From assembly GCA_017517985.1 (NCBI GenBank), contig JAFWWX010000152.1, positions 1-5,627 on the forward strand: a DNA stretch of 5,627 nt. Direction: 5' to 3'. Below the pieces are notes generated by a model. It searched no databases. It saw nothing but the letters and a program-made list of their open reading frames with translations, and had not been told where the DNA came from. The position numbers and the translations under genes are program-made. Position 1 is the first letter of the stretch. The number at the start of each line of letters is the position of its first letter. Source of the stretch: Clostridia bacterium. GTDB taxonomy: Bacteria; Bacillota_A; Clostridia; Oscillospirales; CAG-382. Below, one piece after another: positions 1-4,116 of this stretch.

Positions 1-374
1 ATGACCGTATAAGTTTTTATTTTGATGACTTTGCAAGAGAGTTTAACTATCAGTGGCAGGCAGGATTTAATGGCAGAAGCAGTGGATATATAGTTCTTTA
101 TAAAGGATATGTGAAGAAAAACGGATATAAATCAATTCGTTCCGAACCGCCTTTTGAGTATGGAATATATCCAGGACGTTCTGTTGATATGGGAGAAGAT
201 TTTTCTGAATGGGATATTTATACTCTTCGGGAAAGAGTTTTGTTGGTATCACGCTTCGATAAAATGTGTGACAGCATTTTAAAGGAAGTAAAGAATATAA
301 TCGAAAACTTCCAAATTGAAGAAGAAACTGTTTATGTACCTAAGAAAGTAAAAATGCTGAGGGAGGCTTCATAA
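1..374 (+). CDS. Unknown mobile-element-type protein, 3' part only
   Basis: The frame is open from base 3 to the TAA at 374 and has no stop before it, so this is the C-terminal ~123 residues of a gene that starts before the window. An internal GTG at 111 is not preceded by a ribosome binding site and should not be taken as the start. The visible part has an aromatic-rich segment with a GRSSGYIVLY motif, then a GRSVDMGEDFSEWD stretch, and ends in a charged helical tail rich in Lys and Glu. A 'GRSGG-hydrophobic' motif of this kind is, from memory, common in unassigned proteins of Firmicute phages and conjugative elements. I see no catalytic motif, membrane segment or signal peptide in what remains. 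It ends one base before the methylase-like gene starts, so the two are almost certainly co-transcribed. Function is unknown. Confidence 0.75.
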   Translation, partial: DRISFYFDDFAREFNYQWQAGFNGRSSGYIVLYKGYVKKNGYKSIRSEPPFEYGIYPGRSVDMGEDFSEWDIYTLRERVLLVSRFDKMCDSILKEVKNIIENFQIEEETVYVPKKVKMLREAS

Positions 375-375
375 T

Positions 376-1110
376 ATGAAGATTAAGAATCAAGAATTGC
401 GAAAACAGTTTATAGATGTGTTTCATAGCCTTACGCAAAGATATAACAGTCATCAGGTCTGGAGCGACTTTGTTATAATGTCTGCTTGTACAATATCTAA
501 TGCCTGTGATTTGCGTTTTTATAAAGAGCGTGAAGAAATGTATATGGACACTGTTAAACGGTATAAAAAAGAAGAATTGGATTCTTTTTGCGAAATGTTG
601 TCTTTGCTGATTATGGCACTAACCGAAGAACCGTGTCAGGATTTTTTAGGTGAGATATATTGCAATTTACGCCTTGCAAACGGTCAGAGGGGACAGGTAT
701 TCACACCGTATCATGTTGCCGAAATGATGGCAAGGATGATGGTATCAGGTAAAATCAACGATATAACTGAAAAAGGAAACATAGCAGATCCATGCTGCGG
801 CGGTGGTTGTATGTTAATTGCCTATGCCAATGTATTGAAAAGCGAAGGAATAAACTATCAGCAGAAAATTCTGTTTGTAGGTCAGGATATTGATATGATA
901 GCGGGGCTTATGTGTTATATTCAACTTTCTTTGCTCGGTTGCCGCTGTATTATAAAGATAGGCGACTCGTTATCTGATCCATTTCTGGACAAGGAACCTG
1001 TAACCAATAAACTTTGGTTTTCTCCGATGTATATGTTTGGAGATGCTTTAAGATTAGGAAGTATTTTAAGTGCTATGTCGTCTAAAGAACCAAAAGAACA
1101 GTCTGCTTGA
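376..1110 (+). CDS. Short N6-adenine DNA methylase-like protein (HsdM-related fold)
   Basis: This 244-residue protein resembles the SAM-binding core of type I modification (HsdM, N6_Mtase) enzymes, which transfer a methyl group from S-adenosylmethionine to adenine in DNA. GQVFTP at residues 106-111 matches the segment before motif I in HsdM proteins. DPCCGGG at 138-144 is motif I, and QDID at 170-173 fits the acidic motif II. Where (D/N)PP(Y/F) should follow, the sequence reads LWFSPMYM at 213-220, so the usual catalytic motif IV is absent or strongly altered. At 244 residues it is about half a full HsdM, and no specificity subunit or endonuclease is visible nearby. The start is supported by GGAGG at 362-366, ten bases before the ATG. 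It lies in the tight + strand operon. It could be a solitary mobile-element methylase with a divergent active site or a non-catalytic SAM-binding derivative; the sequence does not decide which. Confidence 0.78.
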   Translation: MKIKNQELRKQFIDVFHSLTQRYNSHQVWSDFVIMSACTISNACDLRFYKEREEMYMDTVKRYKKEELDSFCEMLSLLIMALTEEPCQDFLGEIYCNLRLANGQRGQVFTPYHVAEMMARMMVSGKINDITEKGNIADPCCGGGCMLIAYANVLKSEGINYQQKILFVGQDIDMIAGLMCYIQLSLLGCRCIIKIGDSLSDPFLDKEPVTNKLWFSPMYMFGDALRLGSILSAMSSKEPKEQSA

Positions 1111-1121
1111 GGTATTTGTTT

Positions 1122-1541
1122 ATGTTAATGGAATTTAATATGCCTTATGGCAGAAGCAAAAAATTTGATTTAAGGTTAGAGCATTATACTGTACGCGAGT
1201 TTATGGGTAAAGAGATGAAAGGTCTGGCTGTAGCTTTATATCTTGAGAACGGAGAAACAGGTCAATATGATATTTTAGCAGGACTTATAACCAAAAACTT
1301 CGGTGAATTTATAGGCTATAAAAATACAGCATATATAGACCTTAATAATTCTCCTTTTGCTACAGAACTATTACAAAGAGGTTTTGCAGTAGACACAGGA
1401 TTCTACAAAGATAGTGGTTTTTGCAAATATCCTTTATGGGAATTTAAAGAAGGGTTTTTAAAACAGATAGGCGAAGAAAAATACAAGCAATACTCCGATG
1501 AGTATGATAAGTATATGAAAGAAATGTTTTCGCCGGATTAA
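1122..1541 (+). CDS. DUF4313-like small protein
   Basis: This gene encodes about 139 residues of soluble protein with no signal peptide or membrane segment. The middle part, ITKNFGEFIGYKNTAYIDLNN, followed by a GFCKYPLWEF segment and a Tyr/Lys-rich C-terminal helix, matches my memory of DUF4313. That family has unknown function and is frequent in Firmicute conjugative elements. I chose the ATG at 1122 because GAGG at 1109-1112 lies nine bases before it. A TTG at 1107 is in frame but would overlap the upstream stop and has no ribosome binding site at the right distance; ATG 1128 is a weaker alternative. It follows the methylase-like gene by 11 bases, so it is probably in the same transcript and may be translationally coupled. 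No reaction or partner can be assigned. Confidence 0.78.
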   Translation: MLMEFNMPYGRSKKFDLRLEHYTVREFMGKEMKGLAVALYLENGETGQYDILAGLITKNFGEFIGYKNTAYIDLNNSPFATELLQRGFAVDTGFYKDSGFCKYPLWEFKEGFLKQIGEEKYKQYSDEYDKYMKEMFSPD

Positions 1542-1565
1542 TAAAGAGAAAGTAGGTAAAATATA

Positions 1566-1838
1566 ATGGGAATTGATTTTCACAACACTAAATACGGTCA
1601 GATATTTTTTGAGGTACAGTTACCGCAATTGACTCGTGAGATAGGCCGTTTGGCTAATGCGGTCGAGAATAATAATCAATTATTGTTTGATGCACAAAAG
1701 GAAAACAAGTCAAAAATCTATTGTGATGTTTTGACTTGTGCTAATCGTTCAAAAGACGGTTTTTGCACTAAAGATGCTGTCGCTTTAAACAGTGATAGTA
1801 TATGCGAGGACAGAAGTGATGAAGAAACAACAGAGTAA
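1566..1838 (+). CDS. 90-aa protein with C-terminal four-cysteine (DUF1540-like) knuckle
   Basis: The protein has two visible parts. Residues 1-48 contain NTKYGQIFFEVQLPQLTREI and a helical segment; I associate this type of N terminus with small unassigned proteins of Firmicute mobile elements. Residues 50-82 contain Cys53, Cys58, Cys67 and Cys80 in a C-x4-C-x8-C-x12-C arrangement with SKDGFC and VALNSDSIC segments. This resembles DUF1540, a small presumed metal-binding knuckle. Metal binding is inference. The tail is acidic. AGTAGG about ten bases upstream is a modest ribosome binding site for the ATG at 1566, 24 bases after the previous stop. The last 20 bases overlap the next gene. The role is unknown; a DNA- or protein-binding accessory factor of the element is possible. 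Confidence 0.72.
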   Translation: MGIDFHNTKYGQIFFEVQLPQLTREIGRLANAVENNNQLLFDAQKENKSKIYCDVLTCANRSKDGFCTKDAVALNSDSICEDRSDEETTE

Positions 1839-2124
1839 AGGAAAAATAGTAAGCGGGCTGATTTTCAGCCCGCAAGCGTATTTAGAGGTTGCAACAGGTA
1901 ATTGTTATTGTCTTGCTCATAATATGCCTGTACGACAGGAAATAGAGCGTATTTTAATTGCCAATAAGAAACCTTACGGTAGTTTTTTATTAGTGGAAAC
2001 GCAAAAAGCATTAAATCATAAAGGAAACTATGTTCTTGTTGATTGTTATGATGTGGATGATAAAGGTAATCCTATGCCGGAATATCGGTGGTTTAGAGTG
2101 CCTGATATAATGAGAGAAGAATAA
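1819..2124 (+). CDS. Unknown 101-aa mobile-element-type protein
   Basis: I chose ATG 1819 as the start because AGGA at 1806-1809 lies nine bases upstream. In-frame GTG codons at 1792 and 1816 are less suitable, the first having no ribosome binding site. From 1819 the gene overlaps the upstream gene by 20 bases, the usual sign of translational coupling. The 101-residue product begins with a short Lys/Gln-rich segment, then a mixed alpha/beta core (SGLIFSPQAYLEVATGNCYC, a Pro-Val-Arg helix, a VLVDCYDVDDKGNP turn and EYRWFRVPDI). There is no signal peptide, membrane segment or recognised catalytic motif. A perfect 9-bp hairpin (1853-1873) lies within codons 12-19. The frame stays open for 34 codons after the TAA, which may mean the original C terminus was longer. 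It is the last gene of the + strand run. Confidence 0.65.
   Translation: MKKQQSKGKIVSGLIFSPQAYLEVATGNCYCLAHNMPVRQEIERILIANKKPYGSFLLVETQKALNHKGNYVLVDCYDVDDKGNPMPEYRWFRVPDIMREE
1853..1873. repeat. Perfect 9-bp inverted repeat (GC-rich hairpin) inside a gene start
   Basis: GCGGGCTGA at 1853-1861 is the exact reverse complement of TCAGCCCGC at 1865-1873, with a three-base TTT loop. Six G/C pairs in an AT-rich context make it a strong RNA hairpin. On the + strand it is followed by AAGCG rather than a T-run, so it is not a normal intrinsic terminator. It begins 34 bases after the ATG of the 101-aa gene, where an RNA hairpin could slow translation or protect a processed 5' end. On the - strand a T5 run occurs about six bases past the stem, a weak terminator-like arrangement. 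Confidence 0.7.
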
Positions 2125-2340
2125 TGGGTAAATCACTTTTATTTAGATGATTTATATTTGTTAATAAAATCAGTTGGGGAGATGCCAATATATTTTATGG
2201 GTGGTAAACCGAATTTTTTTTATAAATAGTTTTTATATATGGATAACTGATTTCACAGCAGGAGGTTTTCTGCACCTGATACTGATAAAATGACTGAGTT
2301 AAAGCAAGTGTATAAAAATTAAATATTTTTCATCAATCTA
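2125..2340. other. Intergenic stretch with decayed-looking short frames, no supported gene
   Basis: No complete gene is supported here. The frame of the preceding gene stays open from 2125 to a TAG at 2227-2229 (34 codons, including DDLYLLIKSVGEMPIYFMGG), which could be a lost C terminus. An ATG at 2124 gives only eight codons. A strong AGGAGG at 2260-2265 has no start codon at a usable distance; the nearest downstream ATG, at 2290, gives ten codons (MTELKQVYKN). That frame is open back to about 2247 and reads RRFSAPDTDK before the ATG. These look like remnants of small genes, but none can be named. Confidence 0.4.
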
Positions 2341-2386
2341 ACACATCTATTTTCTTAATCTAAACATAGAGAATAGATGTGTTTTT
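2341..2386 (+). terminator. Rho-independent terminator closing the + strand operon
   Basis: Bases 2341-2355 pair with 2368-2382 over 15 base pairs, including one G-T wobble, around a 12-base loop. The stem is followed immediately by a T5 run (2382-2386) and further T-rich sequence. This fits an intrinsic terminator on the + strand for the gene run ending at 2124. The - strand AraC remnant has its stop codon at 2385-2387, right beside the stem, so the hairpin may originally have served that gene or both directions. The T-run is good only on the + strand. Confidence 0.75.
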
Positions 2387-2585
2387 ATATTTTATAAATT
2401 CGGTTATTCTTTGAGTATTCGGAAGGTGTAAAACCTGTTTTTTCTTTAAATATTCTGCAAAAATGATATAGACTTGAAAAACCACATTCTTCGGAAATTG
2501 CAGTTATAGTAAGCACTCCGTTTGCAAGCAGAAATTTTGCTTTTTGGATTCGCATATCTAAGATATCAGTATTTACGATTACTAC
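2385..2585 (-). pseudogene. C-terminal remnant of an AraC-family regulator
   Basis: Reading the - strand from about 2570 down to the stop at 2385-2387 gives the end of an AraC/XylS DNA-binding domain. It reads TDILDMRIQKAKFLL, then TITAISEECGFSSLYHFCRI and FKEKTGFTPSEYSKNN. This covers the linker helix and the second helix-turn-helix with the family's conserved G-F-x(5)-F-x(2)-F-K-x(3)-G-x(2)-P-x-(E/Q)-Y pattern. The frame remains open only to 2585, where a TAG occurs (2586-2588), and no start codon or first helix-turn-helix is present. About 55-60 residues survive of a protein normally near 280-320. It differs clearly from the intact AraC-type protein at 2952-3914, so it is not a recent copy. 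On its 5' side it runs into group II intron sequence. It should not be expected to make a functional regulator. Confidence 0.82.
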
Positions 2586-2617
2586 CTAAAGGTAGCACAT
2601 ATTTAATTTTGAATTAA

Positions 2618-2649
2618 ACCGCCGTATGCCGAACGGCATATACGGTGGT
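2618..2649 (+). ncRNA. Group II intron domain V
   Basis: Bases 2618-2625 pair with 2642-2649 over eight pairs, including the characteristic G-T wobble (2621-2646). A two-base bulge (AT, 2640-2641) separates this from a distal five-pair helix (2626-2630 with 2635-2639) closed by a GAAC tetraloop. This is the shape of domain V, the catalytic core hairpin. Aligning on the wobble, the catalytic triad reads CGC (2620-2622) rather than the more common AGC. Confidence 0.8.
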
Positions 2650-2651
2650 GT

Positions 2652-2682
2652 GAGAGGGTGGATTTATTTCACCCTACTCGAT
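2652..2682 (+). ncRNA. Group II intron domain VI with bulged branch-point A
   Basis: Bases 2656-2662 pair with 2668-2674 around a TTTAT loop. The stem continues with GAGA (2652-2655) against TCTC interrupted by a bulged A at 2676. A bulged adenosine about seven bases before an AY 3' end is the branch point of group II introns. The AT at 2681-2682 therefore marks the likely 3' splice site, and the flanking exon begins at 2683. Confidence 0.75.
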
Positions 2683-2951
2683 TTTATAATGTTATATAGT
2701 GTTGATTAACAAATAGACTTGGATATATATTTACCACACACTATACCATCAACAATAAAAGTTGAAAATAAGAATGTATAAAAATAAACACTTTGAGGGT
2801 GGCTCGAAAAAGCAATGCGGTCGTTAAACTTTTCGGCACCCCATTAGAAGTTTTGTCTGTAATATGCTATCGAAGAGGCTATTCAAGCCTCCGGCACTTA
2901 GCTTGAGCTCCTGACTTTGATATATGTGAATTTTAGCGTATATTACTACTT
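2683..2951. other. Unassigned structured intergenic stretch
   Basis: No gene is supported on either strand in the 269 bases between the intron end and the intact regulator. Two hairpins stand out. One is imperfect: 2797-2812 against 2829-2841, twelve pairs with small bulges. The other is a perfect six-pair GAGGCT/AGCCTC stem at 2875-2891. The part from about 2791 to 2920 is noticeably richer in G and C than its surroundings. Either hairpin could end transcription of the - strand regulator, but neither is followed by a good T-run on that strand. The block may be a conserved non-coding element or the end of another mobile element. Confidence 0.4.
2875..2891 (-). terminator. Possible terminator of the - strand AraC-family gene (weak)
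   Basis: GAGGCT (2875-2880) and AGCCTC (2886-2891) form a perfect six-pair stem with a five-base loop, 60 bases past the stop codon of the - strand regulator. Read on that strand the stem is followed by TTCGAT, so there is no proper U-tract. It is the best candidate close to the gene end, but may be a structural RNA or transposon-end hairpin instead. Confidence 0.3.
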
Positions 2952-3914
2952 CTAATCGATAAATATTCTTTCGGTTTTATATAAATCATTTTTAGAATAA
3001 TTTTTAAGGTCATTTGAAGATATTCTGTTCCGGTATTCTTGAGGTGAACAATTTGCAAAGGTTTTGAAATTCCGGGCAAAATGTTGTCTACTGTTATAAC
3101 CTACTTGAGCCGAAATTTCAATTAATGGTATAGAAGTGGTCGAAATTAACTGCATAGCGCGAAGTATTCTTTTGTGATTAATAAAGCTTGAAATATTCAT
3201 TTTAGTGTTTTTTTTAAAAAGATTAGAAAGATATGCAGGATTTAAATTAAAGTGTTTGGCAATAGAACTTGAGGAAAGGTCGAAATCATAAATATGCTGA
3301 TTAACATATTCTATGATTTTTGTTATGTGTTTAGAATTTGAAAAATCAAGGCTTTTGTAATTATTAGAAACCTGTAGGAAAAATTTTTTTGTGTAATACT
3401 CAATGTCAAGATATTGATCGATAGAACTCGATGAAAAATTATTTAACAAGTCATGAGAAGGTAAAATAAGTAAATTTTGTTGAATTTTATTGAATAACTG
3501 AATATCTTTGTTATAACTCTTTATTACATATGTAGGCATATCCGAATCTATAAAATCCTTAAATGATTCTGAGATTTGATACAACTTTTTCAGTGAAAAA
3601 GCAAGTGGGTGTTGTGAATTTGGTTCCAATTCAACATTTAAAATAATAGAGTTTTCTTGCTTAATAACCATGCGGTGAAAAATGTTGCTATTTATAAGTA
3701 TGTAGTGTTTCGGGGGAATATGGAGTTTTTTAATAGTGGTTTTATCGGTTTCTAAAAACTCGACAATAAAGCTATTGTTATAGGAGTACATAAATTCAAT
3801 AATATCATGACTGTGGAAATCCATTTTAAAGTTTGGGTTAAAATGCTCTGAATAACAGTATTGTGGATAAAATTTAGTTCCCGAAGTGCAATAATACTTT
3901 AAAGAATTTGCCAT
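2952..3914 (-). CDS. AraC-family transcriptional regulator with N-terminal cupin domain
   Basis: This intact 320-residue cytoplasmic regulator has the usual two-domain layout and length. Residues ~15-95 form a cupin-like sensing domain with FHSHD (His34, His36), Glu40 and NIFHR (His80), the pattern of AraC-type sugar-sensing N domains. Residues ~197-298 form the paired helix-turn-helix DNA-binding domain: ITKIIEYVNQHI, SIAKHFNLNPAYLSNLFKK, then IEISAQVGYNSRQHFARNFK and SPQEYRNR. Members of this family usually activate a neighbouring carbohydrate operon when a sugar binds. It is transcribed away from the lipoprotein genes across a shared 187-base region, so those genes are its likely targets; this is inference from position. 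AGGGG about seven bases before the ATG serves as ribosome binding site, and a near-consensus promoter lies upstream. The inducer cannot be predicted. Confidence 0.92.
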   Translation of the reverse strand: MANSLKYYCTSGTKFYPQYCYSEHFNPNFKMDFHSHDIIEFMYSYNNSFIVEFLETDKTTIKKLHIPPKHYILINSNIFHRMVIKQENSIILNVELEPNSQHPLAFSLKKLYQISESFKDFIDSDMPTYVIKSYNKDIQLFNKIQQNLLILPSHDLLNNFSSSSIDQYLDIEYYTKKFFLQVSNNYKSLDFSNSKHITKIIEYVNQHIYDFDLSSSSIAKHFNLNPAYLSNLFKKNTKMNISSFINHKRILRAMQLISTTSIPLIEISAQVGYNSRQHFARNFKTFANCSPQEYRNRISSNDLKNYSKNDLYKTERIFID

Positions 3915-3955
3915 AAAAAAACCCCTATCTTACAGTGCTTATTTGGTTATTTTTT

Positions 3956-3984
3956 ATTATAAAACAATAATTTGACATAGTCAA
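3956..3984 (-). promoter_or_regulatory. Promoter of the AraC-family gene
   Basis: On the - strand TTGACT (3979-3984) is the -35 and TATAAT (3956-3961) is the -10, separated by exactly 17 bases. This is close to the sigma-A consensus and suggests constitutive expression unless repressed. The -10 lies 41 bases before the start codon. Confidence 0.82.
3972..3984. promoter_or_regulatory. Palindromic operator candidate over the araC -35
   Basis: TTGAC (3972-3976) and GTCAA (3980-3984) form an inverted repeat with a three-base ATA spacer. It covers the -35 hexamer of the - strand gene, so a dimeric protein bound here would block that promoter. Autorepression by the AraC-type product is one possibility. 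The match could also be chance, because one arm is part of the -35 consensus itself. Confidence 0.35.
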
Positions 3985-4040
3985 CAGGAAATTTTTTCAT
4001 TTTATTTTTTAAAAAAAAAGTAAAAAAAAGTTCCGTTCAA

Positions 4041-4060
4041 ATGCAAAATTATGTAACATC
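4041..4060 (+). promoter_or_regulatory. Possible AraC-type activator half-sites upstream of the lipoprotein promoter
   Basis: ATGCAAAATT (4041-4050) and ATGTAACATC (4051-4060) are imperfect direct repeats spaced by ten bases, one helical turn. They sit next to and over the poor -35 region of the lipoprotein promoter, where AraC-family activators typically bind. An A-rich tract lies upstream (about 4010-4029). The similarity is only six of ten bases, so this is a suggestion. Confidence 0.25.
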
Positions 4061-4074
4061 ACTATTTAAGACTA

Positions 4075-4083
4075 TGGTATAAT
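4075..4083 (+). promoter_or_regulatory. Extended -10 promoter of the lipoprotein operon
   Basis: TGGTATAAT contains a perfect -10 (4078-4083) with the TGn extension (4075-4077). Seventeen bases upstream the sequence is AACATC (4055-4060), a poor -35. Extended -10 plus weak -35 is typical of an activator-dependent promoter. The leader would be short, about 25 bases before the start codon. Confidence 0.7.
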
Positions 4084-4116
4084 GAACATACATTAACATA
4101 GATGGAGGTTGTGATT

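Larger units (their letters stand above)
2575..2682 (+). mobile_element. 3' end of a group II intron (truncated remnant)
   Basis: Only the last ~100 bases of a group II intron are present. The 5' catalytic domains and the reverse-transcriptase/maturase gene are missing. The segment contains a small CTACC-TAAA-GGTAG hairpin (2582-2595), possibly from domain IV, then domain V and domain VI, ending in GAT. The sequence resembles, from memory, the 3' end of introns that carry LtrA-type maturases in Clostridia. The left boundary is uncertain: it lies somewhere between about 2571 and 2586, where the AraC frame stops making sense. Alone it cannot splice or move, though a maturase plus the missing domains elsewhere in the genome could in principle act on it. 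Confidence 0.75.

Noticed and set aside
67..252. 61-codon frame on the - strand
   Set aside because: It lies opposite a well-coding + strand gene, has no ribosome binding site and its composition looks like antisense shadow.
1107..1121. TTG 1107 as start of the DUF4313-like gene
   Set aside because: It overlaps the upstream stop codon and has no correctly spaced ribosome binding site; GAGG at 1109-1112 points to ATG 1122.
1792..1818. GTG 1792 as start of the 101-aa gene
   Set aside because: No ribosome binding site precedes it, while ATG 1819 has AGGA nine bases upstream and gives the usual short overlap.
2196..2225. Terminator just after the + strand operon at the T8 run near 2215-2221
   Set aside because: Only a three-base stem can be formed before the T-run; the 2341-2386 hairpin is far better.
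2824..2958. Open - strand frame of about 40 codons ending at 2824 (contains ELKLSAGGLNSLFDSI)
   Set aside because: It has no start codon with a ribosome binding site and overlaps two RNA-like hairpins; it is more likely a chance frame across a structured non-coding block.
3972..4000. TTGACA at 3972-3977 as a + strand -35
   Set aside because: No acceptable -10 lies 16-18 bases downstream; the hexamer is better explained as one arm of the palindrome over the - strand promoter.
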